Origin: CAZDXJ01 sp050303615
GTDB lineage: Bacteria > Pseudomonadota > Gammaproteobacteria > Methylococcales > Methylomonadaceae
Direction of reading: 5' to 3'
Assembly (NCBI GenBank): GCA_050303615.1
Contig: JBNLCC010000061.1
Location: 40,794-104,793 of the forward strand
Length of the DNA: 64,000 nucleotides
Of the stretch, positions 45,246 to 53,957 are shown piece by piece. Positions within the stretch are counted from its first letter, which is position 1, and the number at the start of each line of letters is the position of its first letter. The notes below the pieces were generated by a model. The model saw nothing but the letters and a program-made list of their open reading frames with translations, ran no database searches and was not told where the DNA came from. Both the position numbers and the translations under genes were made by a program.

Positions 45246-47674
45246 TCTGCCGGGGTGTACCAAATGGGTGAACTCCAGGCCCGCTCCTGGATTTTTGTTT
45301 GTACGATGGGAGCGGTCGTTTCATTGCTGCAGCAGGAGGCTGCATAACTGGCCTTGAGTTTATCCAGCGCACTGCCGTTTTGTAAGGCCTCAAGGTCCTT
45401 ATTGCACTGCCTGGGGTTGAGCGGGTTCAACCCGAATGCCTGTTGGCACCAATGGGTGCTGTAACGGCAGACGGGCATCTCAAGCGCTCGTGCATAATAA
45501 AACGCCCGTTCATTGGGGTCGAAATCCGGATCCTCCCATACGCCGCAAAGCACCGTGGATCCTTCCCCCTTTGGATCGACCTCGCAAGTTTCCGGCCTGG
45601 GTTTGTGCCAATTGCCGGGCAAGTTGGGAAACTGCCCGAACCACTCGGGCCAGTGCTTATCCCACTTCTTATTGCCGGCCACGTGTATTACTTTCTCATG
45701 CTTTTCGTTTCCGTCATACCAGCCTTTTATGATCTGGATCTGCTCCAATGGCGTTTGAACGAAATCATCCCACTCGGCTGCCACAACGAAACGGGGGGCG
45801 GCATTGGGTGAAGGTTTAGACGGCAGATCGCCGCCCATTGGTACACCATCGCGGTAGCCGATGCGTACGAAATCACCGAAGCATGCATTAGCGGGTAAGT
45901 CCCATCCTCCGAAAAAGCGCAGGACAATCCGGGTGCCGCTGGTGCCATAGGTTTCCTTGCGCTTCAGCGCTTCGAATACAGCATCTCGGGTATTCTCTTC
46001 CGCCCAGACTACCGAATGGCCTCCCGAGCTGTTTTGAATGGTAGACGGACGCTGCACGGGTACCGCATCGTCAATTCCCAGATGGCCGGGCCATCGGTTA
46101 TCCTCCGGATGAAATCCCATGGTGCCGGTATGGGAGTCGGAAGATGCCACGACGCCCATCTTGAAAGGGTTTACGCCGCCGAATTGTTCTTCGGCCAATT
46201 CCAGTCCGTCCTTCCATACGTTGCGCACAAAGGCGCGGCGATTGAAATCCTCGGGCGGCACGGCGCTGTCCGAGCCGCCGGAAGTGCCGACGCCGGAGGC
46301 GCTGGTCAGACTGAGGCTATCAAGCAGTTCGAAGTCGCAGAATTCATCTTTGGTATCAACGCCGCGATGGAATCGAGGGTCAAAGCGGCATTCGCTGCTC
46401 CCTTTGTCCTGGTAGATTTCGATAAGGGGCTCGAATTTGGCTCTCCGCTCCGCATCTATTTGATTGAACGGCGTGAATTCCATAGGGGGTACTATGCAGT
46501 CGCCGTCACCGGTGGTGTTATCGGAACATCCGACGCCTCCGCCAAGATTGGAGTTGTGGGGAATGGTCAGGAATTCGCAATGGGTTGCCAGTCCGGCAGT
46601 CACATTTTCTCCATCAGTGCATTCCTTTTCCAGCATGTTCCAAAGCCGTTCGGGAAGCGGAAACGTAACAAACTGGGGTTCGGAGGGAATGACGTCGGAA
46701 GGGACGATGCTGCCGATATAACTGGGCGGTTCTCCTACGCCTTCCGGACCGCCCGAAGTGGGGTTGGTATTAGGCAGTACACCCATATGAATCGCGGTAA
46801 CCGGGCGGGTAACCACTCTGTCGTTACGAAAGAAAACATTGCGATGCCAGTTGGTGCCGAGCGGAGTGGAGGTGACCTCATAGGCATTGAAGGTCGTGAA
46901 TGAGCAATCGCTGCTGCGGTCGTAGTTATCCTCCGCCGCAGCCTGATGCTCTTCCCAGACGGCAAGTTCCGCCGTATCACATTGCTCGGGGTTGTTGATA
47001 CAAACCGGCATGGTGGTCATTTTGCTGACCGGCCCGAGGTTCATCATCGTCAATTGGGTGAAGCCGTTGGATGCCAGGGTTCGCTGCAGCTCATTGAACG
47101 GCGCAGCCAGGGGTGTATCGAAACTGCCGCCAAAGGGTTGCCAGTAGAAACCGTTGATTATGCGGCAGTCCAGCGAAAATCGGCCCGGCGGAAGCGGGTA
47201 TTCCGGATCACCGAGAAAATCCTTGCAGATTCCCATTTCCCCGAAATGTTCCGAATGATCGGTCACGCCACCCCAGTCGATGGGCTGGTCGATGGTTGGC
47301 ATGCGCAGGTCTGGCGGCAAATTCAAACCCGGAAAGGTGACGCCCTGGAGACCGATGACGTTCGGTAGCGTGATCGGGCTTTTTCCCTGGGCAAACTGAT
47401 ATGCGCCGTCGGGATCGTTGCCTTCTTTCGCTTCCACGAAGCGGATACTGGCATCAAAGGACAAACCGGTGTGTAAATGAGTAACGCCGAACAAGGGTTG
47501 TCGGCAGGGATCAAAGTTAGCGCAACGAAGGCGATCGTCTTCTTCGGTGATTTCGAAGCGGATTGCTCCGCTTCCGTCCTTACAGTCAAATTGCTCCGCG
47601 CCATAGGCCGAAATCGAGTAAGCCAGATGAATTAACGCGATGAATGAGATAGTTGATGTGATGCGCCTGTCCAT
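45242..47674 (-). CDS. DUF3604 family secreted protein
   Basis: The 810-residue product has a Sec signal peptide (cleaved near SAYGA) and matches the DUF3604 family: PLFGVTHLHTGLSFDA (about 60-75), GGVTDHSEHFGEMG (about 134-147), GVVASSDSHTGTMGF (about 515-529), RKETYGTSGTRIVLRFFGGWDL (about 593) and the C-terminal part with WVGVEWDPNE-like WEDPDFDPNERAFYYARALE. The His/Asp clusters (HLHTG, DHSEH, SDSH) look like a PHP-type metallophosphoesterase site, so a metal-dependent hydrolase is likely; substrate unknown. First gene of the operon DUF3604-PPIase-HupE. Confidence 0.85.
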   Translation of the reverse strand: MDRRITSTISFIALIHLAYSISAYGAEQFDCKDGSGAIRFEITEEDDRLRCANFDPCRQPLFGVTHLHTGLSFDASIRFVEAKEGNDPDGAYQFAQGKSPITLPNVIGLQGVTFPGLNLPPDLRMPTIDQPIDWGGVTDHSEHFGEMGICKDFLGDPEYPLPPGRFSLDCRIINGFYWQPFGGSFDTPLAAPFNELQRTLASNGFTQLTMMNLGPVSKMTTMPVCINNPEQCDTAELAVWEEHQAAAEDNYDRSSDCSFTTFNAYEVTSTPLGTNWHRNVFFRNDRVVTRPVTAIHMGVLPNTNPTSGGPEGVGEPPSYIGSIVPSDVIPSEPQFVTFPLPERLWNMLEKECTDGENVTAGLATHCEFLTIPHNSNLGGGVGCSDNTTGDGDCIVPPMEFTPFNQIDAERRAKFEPLIEIYQDKGSSECRFDPRFHRGVDTKDEFCDFELLDSLSLTSASGVGTSGGSDSAVPPEDFNRRAFVRNVWKDGLELAEEQFGGVNPFKMGVVASSDSHTGTMGFHPEDNRWPGHLGIDDAVPVQRPSTIQNSSGGHSVVWAEENTRDAVFEALKRKETYGTSGTRIVLRFFGGWDLPANACFGDFVRIGYRDGVPMGGDLPSKPSPNAAPRFVVAAEWDDFVQTPLEQIQIIKGWYDGNEKHEKVIHVAGNKKWDKHWPEWFGQFPNLPGNWHKPRPETCEVDPKGEGSTVLCGVWEDPDFDPNERAFYYARALEMPVCRYSTHWCQQAFGLNPLNPRQCNKDLEALQNGSALDKLKASYAASCCSNETTAPIVQTKIQERAWSSPIWYTPAE

Positions 47675-47962
47675 CTGCTTCCCCCTGAATTATGATGTTA
47701 TTAATACCGCTTTATTTTGATTTGCACCAAAATTTGTTGCCGATATAACCGTTGACTGTTCAAGCTAAGACTTTGATGTCTCACTGTACTGCAACTTAGT
47801 CCGGACTCAACTGTTGCCCGGAAATAAAAAGGAACTTATGGAATCACGAGCTAATGTATCGGGATTAGTCGCAATCCAGGCAGGCTCTCCAAAAATATGG
47901 GATAAAGCCCCATTTGTATTCTGTATAATATTATGATAAATGTCAAATTAATATTGTGTTAA

Positions 47963-49186
47963 TCAGTTCGCATAATATGTTTTTAACTTTTTCATGATTT
48001 CCGGCTTATTGAAATGAGCTCCCATGGTTAGCATGGCATCGGTAAACAGACTAACAATTTCAGTAATAGCTTCGACGGTCAGCTGGTTTAAGATGCCGAT
48101 ACGAACCTGGACTGGTTCTGATAAAGTCGGCCAGATACCGAATCCTTGTTCGCGGCAAGTAAGGACCAAGTCTTTTTCCTTTCCTGCCAATGCGTCGGGC
48201 AAATTCAGAACGATCAGGCTGGGCATATTGGACGTGACTGTGCAGCCCATGGCAAGCACAGCTTGCCGTAACGCCTTTTCGTGGTAAATATAATCAGCCG
48301 CTTTTTGTTTTAACGAGTATTGCAATAAAATCCGTAATGCTTCATGGAAAGCTGCAACCGCGTAACAGGAATGCGTTCGATGATAAGTGCCCTTCGCAAC
48401 ATCCTGTCCGTCGACAACACCCCAATGACGGGCTTCCAGAATAGGGTGATGCACATAGGTATAACAGCCCCGCTTTGCCAGTAAGTTGATTGCCTGTCCA
48501 CGGAAGCTGACCGGCGCGTAGGTCAGAGGCAGACAGAGTATGCCTTTTTGCGGGCAGGAGGCCCAAGCGACAATGGCCGGGTAGTCGTCGATACTGAAGT
48601 GATCGATGCCCAGGCTGGAAACTACGTCGCAAATACCCATCACACCATGTTTTGCACAAGCGTCATTGAAGCCTTCAAGATCGTTGATGCGGCCGCTGCC
48701 GGTTTCCCAATGAGTCATAAAAGCCCACATCGGTTTATGTTTGGCCAGAGCCGCCTCGATGATTTCGCCGGTAACCGATTGGCCATGCGGGACGTCTATT
48801 ACCGTAACGTGATCAGGCCGAGGGTTCAGCGGATCGGCCGCCAGTTGTTCAGGTGTGGACGCTTTCATGCGAATTGCGAGGCTGTCGATGCTGCTGAAAG
48901 TGCCGTTGACGAATGCGACTACGCTGTCTCCCGGAAGAACCAGGCTGAATGCGCAGTCGAGGGCGCTGAAACCGGTTCCGCCGACACCGTAAGTGTAAAC
49001 ATTGGTGGTGCCGAATACTTCACGCAACATATGTTTGGCTTCGATCATGCCTCTTAACACATCTTTTTGCATGTGATCGGCGACACCGGTCTTAGCGAAT
49101 CTTTCCAAAACTCTCGGGTCAGTATTACCCGGGCCGGGGCCTGCCGCCAGCGTATTCGGAATTTCCAAAGCGGGGTAAATAGTCAT
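47963..49186 (-). CDS. Class V aminotransferase (alanine/serine-glyoxylate type)
   Basis: The 407-residue product is a second alanine-glyoxylate/serine-pyruvate-type aminotransferase: NTLAAGPGPGNTDPRVLERF at the start, YGVGGTGFSALDCAFS (about 66-81), HWETGSGRINDLEGF (about 159), ICDVVSSLGIDHF and the PLP-lysine region ASCPQKGILCLPL (about 210-222). It is only distantly similar to the SgaA at 41814. Its place beside mcl suggests it serves glyoxylate handling in the serine cycle, for example making glycine from glyoxylate and another amino donor. It is divergent from mcl. Confidence 0.82.
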   Translation of the reverse strand: MTIYPALEIPNTLAAGPGPGNTDPRVLERFAKTGVADHMQKDVLRGMIEAKHMLREVFGTTNVYTYGVGGTGFSALDCAFSLVLPGDSVVAFVNGTFSSIDSLAIRMKASTPEQLAADPLNPRPDHVTVIDVPHGQSVTGEIIEAALAKHKPMWAFMTHWETGSGRINDLEGFNDACAKHGVMGICDVVSSLGIDHFSIDDYPAIVAWASCPQKGILCLPLTYAPVSFRGQAINLLAKRGCYTYVHHPILEARHWGVVDGQDVAKGTYHRTHSCYAVAAFHEALRILLQYSLKQKAADYIYHEKALRQAVLAMGCTVTSNMPSLIVLNLPDALAGKEKDLVLTCREQGFGIWPTLSEPVQVRIGILNQLTVEAITEIVSLFTDAMLTMGAHFNKPEIMKKLKTYYAN

Positions 49187-49491
49187 AACAGCCTCCTAAC
49201 TTGTCGCAGTTAATCGAGATTTCAGCGATGGATGTCGATAGTGTATCGTCCTCCGCCTGATTATGAGTTATCTTTGGATTTAAGATAAGCCGCTTGATTC
49301 AATCATAACAAACAACGGAAAAATGGGGTGATTTTTATCTGATTTAAATGATCGCCGTCCTTGTTAAGTTATTGACATAAAATTATCGGGAAGTACAATG
49401 AAAGGTTTATTTGTGTCCGGTGCATATGGGGCGTTCACCGTTCGAATACAGAAAAGCATTGCCTTATCACTAATCGTATAGGAAATTACAA
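49187..49491. promoter_or_regulatory. Divergent promoter region between aminotransferase and mcl
   Basis: A 305-base AT-rich gap that must carry promoters for both genes. I see no operator that I can name and no supported small gene. Confidence 0.4.
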
Positions 49492-50442
49492 ATGAGTCAT
49501 ACACTTTATGAAGCATCTGTCCAACGTGTTCAACGTTGCGAGTTAGCCGTGCCCGGCTCAAATCCCGGCATGTTTGAAAAGGCGATGAAAAGCGGTGTGG
49601 ATTTTATTTTTTTGGATTTAGAGGATGCAGTCGCCCCGGACGATAAATTGCAGGCCCGTAAAAATGTCATTGAAGCGATCAATGATTTGGACTGGGAAGG
49701 ACACGGCATTACCGTGTCAGTACGTATCAACGGTTTGGATACACAGTATATGGTACGCGACGTGGTGGATCTGGTTGAGCAGGCGGGTGCGCGGCTCGAT
49801 ACAATTCTGATTCCCAAAGTCGGGGTTTATGCGGATGTCTACATGGTCGAAGCGATGCTCAATCAGCTGGAGAGACAGCAGGGATTAAAAAATAGAATCG
49901 GCATCGAATGTCTGATCGAGACGGCATTGGGGATGGCTAATGTTGAGGATATCGCCCGCAACGGGGCGGCGGGCCGTTTGGAAGCATTGCATTTCGGGGT
50001 TGCCGATTATGCTGCCAGTAATCGCGCCAGAACCGTGAATATTGGCGGATTGAATCCCGATTATCCCGGAGATCAGTGGCATGCGGCAATCAGCCGAATG
50101 ACGGTAGCCTGCCGCGCTTACGGGCTGCGCCCCATTGACGGGCCGTTCGGAGATATCAAAGATCCCGAAGGTTATAAACTGGCTGCGAAAAGAGCGGCAG
50201 CCCTGGGTTGTGAGGGAAAATGGGCGATTCATCCCTCGCAAATTGAATTGGCCAACGAAGTGTTTACCCCGCCAGCAGCTGAAGTCGATAAAGCGAAACG
50301 CATATTGGCTGCCTTGGAAGAAGCGGCGGCTCAGGGTAAAGGTGCCGCGGCACTGGATGGGCGCCTGATTGATGCGGCATCTGAAAAAATGGCAAATAAT
50401 ATTGTAAACACGGCTCAAGCAATTGCCGCAAAAACAAAATAA
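49492..50442 (+). CDS. mcl: Malyl-CoA lyase
   Basis: The 316-residue CitE-like lyase cleaves malyl-CoA to acetyl-CoA and glyoxylate, closing the serine cycle. Motifs: CELAVPGSNPGMFEKAMKSG (about 17-36), FIFLDLEDAVAPDDK (about 39-53) with the Asp/Glu Mg-site neighbours, VRINGLDTQYMVRD (about 77-90), IECLIETALGMANVE (about 142-156) and KWAIHPSQIELANEVF (about 243-258). Single gene followed by a strong terminator before mtkA, so mcl and mtkAB may be controlled separately. Confidence 0.93.
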   Translation: MSHTLYEASVQRVQRCELAVPGSNPGMFEKAMKSGVDFIFLDLEDAVAPDDKLQARKNVIEAINDLDWEGHGITVSVRINGLDTQYMVRDVVDLVEQAGARLDTILIPKVGVYADVYMVEAMLNQLERQQGLKNRIGIECLIETALGMANVEDIARNGAAGRLEALHFGVADYAASNRARTVNIGGLNPDYPGDQWHAAISRMTVACRAYGLRPIDGPFGDIKDPEGYKLAAKRAAALGCEGKWAIHPSQIELANEVFTPPAAEVDKAKRILAALEEAAAQGKGAAALDGRLIDAASEKMANNIVNTAQAIAAKTK

Positions 50443-50454
50443 ATAAAGAATAAT

Positions 50455-50480
50455 AAGGCCGTTATTCCGGCCTTTTTCTT
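50455..50480 (+). terminator. Intrinsic terminator between mcl and mtkA
   Basis: AAGGCCG (50455-50461), loop TTATTC, CGGCCTT (50468-50474), followed by TTTCTTTTTT. A classic rho-independent terminator, 13 bases after the mcl stop and 36 bases before the mtkA start. Confidence 0.88.
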
Positions 50481-50516
50481 TTTTGATTTCCTAAGATTAA
50501 TAAAGAGGTAAATGCT

Positions 50517-51698
50517 TTGGATATCCATGAGTATCAAGCAAAACAAATACTGTCGGAATACGGCGTCAAAATAGCCGAAGGCGGTTTGGCTTATAGTCCG
50601 GAACAGGCGGTTCAGCGCTCCAGAGACATTGGGGGAAGCGTTTGGGTGGTAAAAGCGCAAATCCATTCCGGGGCGCGCGGTAAAGCAGGGGGCATTAAGG
50701 TTTGCAAAACGGATCGTGAAGTGGAAGCGGCAGCTGAGGAATTATTGGGTAAGAAGCTGGTTACTCACCAGACCGGGCCCGCAGGTAAAGTTTGTAACAG
50801 GCTTTATGTGGAGGCGGGAACCGAAATTGCCCGGGAGCTGTATTTCAGTTTGCTGGTTGACCGTACACAGGAACGCATTGTGATGGTCGGTTCGGCTGAG
50901 GGCGGTATGGAAATAGAAGACTTGGCGGAAACCGATCCGGATGCAATTATTAAAATTTATATCGATCCCGCAGTAGGTTTGCAAGACTTTCAAGCGCGGG
51001 AAATGGCGTTTGCGTTGGGTTTGGAAGCCCCACAGCTTAGCCATGCGGTAAAAACCATCGGTGGTTGCTACCGCGCCATGCGGATTCTCGACGCCAATAT
51101 GGTGGAAATCAATCCGCTGGTGGTCACCAACAGCGGCGAACTGGTGACGTTGGATGCGAAAATGGGTTTCGACGATAATGCGTTATTCAGACAACAAGCG
51201 GTTTCGGAATTGCGCGATAAGACTCAGGAAGATCCGCGCGAAATGGCAGCCTCCGATCGTGGTTTGAGCTATGTCGGGCTGGACGGCGATATCGGTTGTA
51301 TGATTAATGGCGCCGGTTTGGCAATGGCGACCATGGATATGATTAAGCTTGCCGGTGGTGAACCGGCTAATTTCCTTGACGTGGGCGGGGGCGCGTCGCC
51401 TGAGCGGGTAGAGAAAGCGTTTCGCTTGGTTCTGGCCGATGAAGGTGTAAAAGCGATGCTGGTTAATATTTTTGCCGGTATCAACCGTTGCGACTGGATC
51501 GCGGAAGGTGTTGTACACGCGGTTAAGAAAATCGACATGAAGATCCCTTTAATCGTACGTCTGTCAGGAACCAATGTCGAAGAAGGGCGTAAAATTATTG
51601 CCGATAGCGGTTTACCAATTATTACCGCTGATACACTGGCTGAGGCGGCTGAAAAAGCGGTTCAAGCGCGTAATGAAGTTGCTGCGGCAGCGGGTTGA
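50517..51698 (+). CDS. mtkA: Malate-CoA ligase (malate thiokinase) beta subunit
   Basis: The 393-residue product is an ATP-grasp acyl-CoA synthetase subunit related to SucC: MDIHEYQAKQILSEYGVKI at the start, VVKAQIHSGARGKAGGIKV (about 45-63), EINPLVVTNSGELVTLDAK (about 198-216) and FLDVGGGASPERVEKAF (about 283-299). With MtkB it makes malyl-CoA from malate, CoA and ATP. Beta of malate thiokinase is distinguished from SucC here mainly by its place beside mcl. The start is a TTG at 50517 with AAAGAGG nine bases upstream; no ATG fits the family start. Confidence 0.9.
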   Translation: MDIHEYQAKQILSEYGVKIAEGGLAYSPEQAVQRSRDIGGSVWVVKAQIHSGARGKAGGIKVCKTDREVEAAAEELLGKKLVTHQTGPAGKVCNRLYVEAGTEIARELYFSLLVDRTQERIVMVGSAEGGMEIEDLAETDPDAIIKIYIDPAVGLQDFQAREMAFALGLEAPQLSHAVKTIGGCYRAMRILDANMVEINPLVVTNSGELVTLDAKMGFDDNALFRQQAVSELRDKTQEDPREMAASDRGLSYVGLDGDIGCMINGAGLAMATMDMIKLAGGEPANFLDVGGGASPERVEKAFRLVLADEGVKAMLVNIFAGINRCDWIAEGVVHAVKKIDMKIPLIVRLSGTNVEEGRKIIADSGLPIITADTLAEAAEKAVQARNEVAAAAG

Positions 51699-51710
51699 GG
51701 AACGAAGGTA

Positions 51711-52598
51711 ATGGCAATATTAATTAATGAAAATACACGGATCATCGTCCAGGGCTTTACCGGAAAAATCGGTTCATTTCATGCACAGGACATGATCAAT
51801 TACGGATCAAAAATTGTGGGCGGCGTTACCCCAGGAAAAGGCGGGCAAACGCATCTAGGGCGTCCGGTTTTCAATACGGTAAAAGAAGCCGTTGCACAGG
51901 TCGGGGCAGAAGCCAGTATTATTTTTGTTCCCCCTGCATTTGCCGCGGATTCGATTATGGAAGCAGCGGATGCCGGAATCAAATATTGTGTGGCGATAAC
52001 CGATGGTATCCCGACGCAGGACATGATGAAGGTAAAAAATTTCCTGCGGCGGTTTCCCGTTGAGGAACGAATGATGTTAACCGGCCCGAATTGTGCCGGA
52101 ACCATCAGTCCCGGCCATTCCATGCTGGGTATCATGCCGGGCCATATCTATATGCAAGGCCATGTGGGCATCGTCGGACGGTCCGGTACGCTGGGTTATG
52201 AAGCGGCCGATCAAATGAAAGCGCTGGGTATCGGTATCAGTACGTCGGTAGGCATTGGCGGAGATCCGATCAACGGCAGTTCACACCGCGACATCATGGA
52301 AAAATTCGAACAGGATCCGGATACCAAGCTAGTGGTAATGATCGGTGAAATCGGCGGACCTCAAGAAGTTGAGGCCGGGATTTTTGCAAAGGAACATATG
52401 AGCAAGCCGGTGGTTGCCTATATTGCCGGATTAACCGCACCTAAGGGGCGTCGCATGGGGCATGCCGGAGCCATTATTTCCGCCAGCGGTGAAAGTGCCG
52501 AGGAAAAAGTGGCAATGCTGCAGGAATTGGGGGTGACGATTGCGCCGACCCCTTCGGCAATGGGAGAAACCGTCGCTGCGTTGCTAGCCAAGCTTTGA
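51711..52598 (+). CDS. mtkB: Malate-CoA ligase (malate thiokinase) alpha subunit
   Basis: The 295-residue product resembles SucD: TRIIVQGFTGKIGSFHAQ (about 8-25, CoA-binding Rossmann), GGVTPGKGGQTHLGRPVF, MLTGPNCAGTISPGHSMLGIMP (about 121-142) and the phosphohistidine loop with RRMGHAGAIISASGE (about 246-260; the His is the phosphorylated residue). It follows mtkA by 12 bases. In many serine-cycle operons ppc would follow; here the next 1.3 kb holds decayed genes. Confidence 0.92.
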   Translation: MAILINENTRIIVQGFTGKIGSFHAQDMINYGSKIVGGVTPGKGGQTHLGRPVFNTVKEAVAQVGAEASIIFVPPAFAADSIMEAADAGIKYCVAITDGIPTQDMMKVKNFLRRFPVEERMMLTGPNCAGTISPGHSMLGIMPGHIYMQGHVGIVGRSGTLGYEAADQMKALGIGISTSVGIGGDPINGSSHRDIMEKFEQDPDTKLVVMIGEIGGPQEVEAGIFAKEHMSKPVVAYIAGLTAPKGRRMGHAGAIISASGESAEEKVAMLQELGVTIAPTPSAMGETVAALLAKL

Positions 52599-52693
52599 TT
52601 GTTGCAGTTCTACCGTTTCGGTTTCGCATAGCATACGGTTGCAGACCACGCCGATAAAGGCGGGTATGCAACTGTTCGAGAATGCCCGCGGTA

Positions 52694-53094
52694 TTAGAAT
52701 TGCGGTAGAATTTCGATAGGGGGTACCAAAATGGGAGGTATAGCTATGATAAGCTCACATAAGCCGCTGTCAAACTCAAACCCGGTAGTTAAGCCGTTCG
52801 CGAAATAGACGATGCCGGTTGCGCCGGAACCTGTCCATGTACCCTGATAGATCCATGGAGCGCAGTCACCGGTATCGCCTCCCATGGTCGCCAGAACGAA
52901 ATTCCAGCCGCCCTCGGTTTGCGCATACATGCCGCGTGCTTGAACATTTTCGCCGCACGTGCGCTCGTCGGTGGTGTCCTCTTCACCAGACAGGCTGCCC
53001 TTGATTCGTATCTTTCGCAAAAAATGATCGCACTGGCCGTTTGCGCGGTAAGCATTGCCGTCAATACCCAACAGCTTATAATAATTCTCTTGAT
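52694..53094 (-). pseudogene. Small secreted protein, frameshifted paralogue A
   Basis: The signal-peptide part (KRIIISCWVLTAMLTAQTASA, ending before FCE) reads in one frame and the mature part (CDHFLRKIRIKGSLSG, then ARGMYAQTEGGWNFVL and IYQGTWTGSGATGIVYFANG) in another, stopping at 52694. By comparison with paralogue B, about 19 bases are missing just after the FCE codons near 53014, which breaks the frame. The codon after a perfect GGAGG site is ATC (53092-53094) where ATG is expected. The intact protein would have about 125 residues with pairs of cysteines. Not a family that I recognise. A TTG at 53071 could still start a leaderless product. Confidence 0.65.
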
Positions 53095-53398
53095 GGTTTG
53101 CCTCCGCCTAATATTTTGCTTAGCTTTCTTAAAATAGATACATGAAGTATGCTTCACGACGACTTTATTAGACCTGAAAAAAAGACTAGAGTCTATAGTT
53201 GCGCCTCTATTTCCAGCGGACTCAGATGCCGGTACTTGATGTTTGGTAAGGCGCAGGCTATTGGTCGTTTGGTTGTGTGACTTTCGTTAGGAAATACCAA
53301 GAGTCCCTCCAAGTTTGGGAGGGATTCTGCTGCAAAATGATCCGAATCGGAATTAATGGTTGCTTTGCAACCAAGTATGGTCAGCACAACCCAATAGG

Positions 53399-53797
53399 CT
53401 ATTCAAACTGAGCACACTCGCCGGCGGTGAAGTTTATCTGTTCTGAAAAAAAGCATTGCTCCAGTATACGGTGGCGGCCGCTCCGGCACCGACCCATTTA
53501 CCTTCGTAATATCAGAGATTACATACGCCTAACTCATCCACTATTTCCCTTTCCATTGCAGTCAATGTAAAGATCCATCCGTCTCCATCCCTGGCATACA
53601 TCCCGCGTGCGGTTTTTTGTGTGCCGCAGTGCAGGATATCTTGGGTATCAAATATTCCTATCAGATAGCCTCTATCCAGAGTGCCGACAATCTGGATGTC
53701 CCAATCGAAGAGGAAGTCCTCGCAAAATTTAAAAGCATTGGCGGTAGGGGTAAAAATAAACAGTGACAACGCAGCGCAGGTTGTGATGATTTTTTAC
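53399..53797 (-). pseudogene. Small secreted protein, decayed paralogue B
   Basis: The frame reads from a signal peptide without a usable start (KIITTCAALSLFIFTPTANA) through FKFCEDFLFDWDIQIVGTL, ARGMYARDGDGWIFTL and GVCNL to a TGA at 53512-53514. The homology to paralogue A continues past the stop (YYEGKWVGAGAAATVYWSNA), then needs one extra base in the seven-base homopolymer at 53446-53452 to continue as INFTAGECAQFE to a stop at 53399-53401. So it carries a nonsense codon, a homopolymer frameshift and a missing start. It lies about 300 bases from paralogue A in the same direction, so they arose by tandem duplication. Confidence 0.65.
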
Positions 53798-53957
53798 GTT
53801 TGATGGCCCATTAATAATGAATGTTTCAGGAATTTATAAGGGGGCACGCAAAAATTTACGCGACAAGCCTTACGGGTGTTTGCAAATTGATATCACAAAA
53901 CAAGCATTGATACCATTCGTTTTTCATTAATATGGGCCGAAAATGCCTATCGCTAAG

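Noticed and set aside
46016..46903. A 295-codon open frame antisense to the DUF3604 gene
   Set aside because: The minus-strand protein is clearly a family member; the plus frame has no ribosome-binding site and low-complexity composition typical of a shadow.
53304..53324. Hairpin with TCCCTCC and GGAGGGA arms between the two decayed paralogues
   Set aside because: It has a 7-base loop and no T-run, and it does not match the end of any gene; too little to assign a role.
53193..53387. A minus-strand frame ending IKYRHLSPLEIEAQL, reminiscent of IS3 OrfB C-termini
   Set aside because: The likeness is limited to a few residues and the rest does not match; no DDE motif is present.
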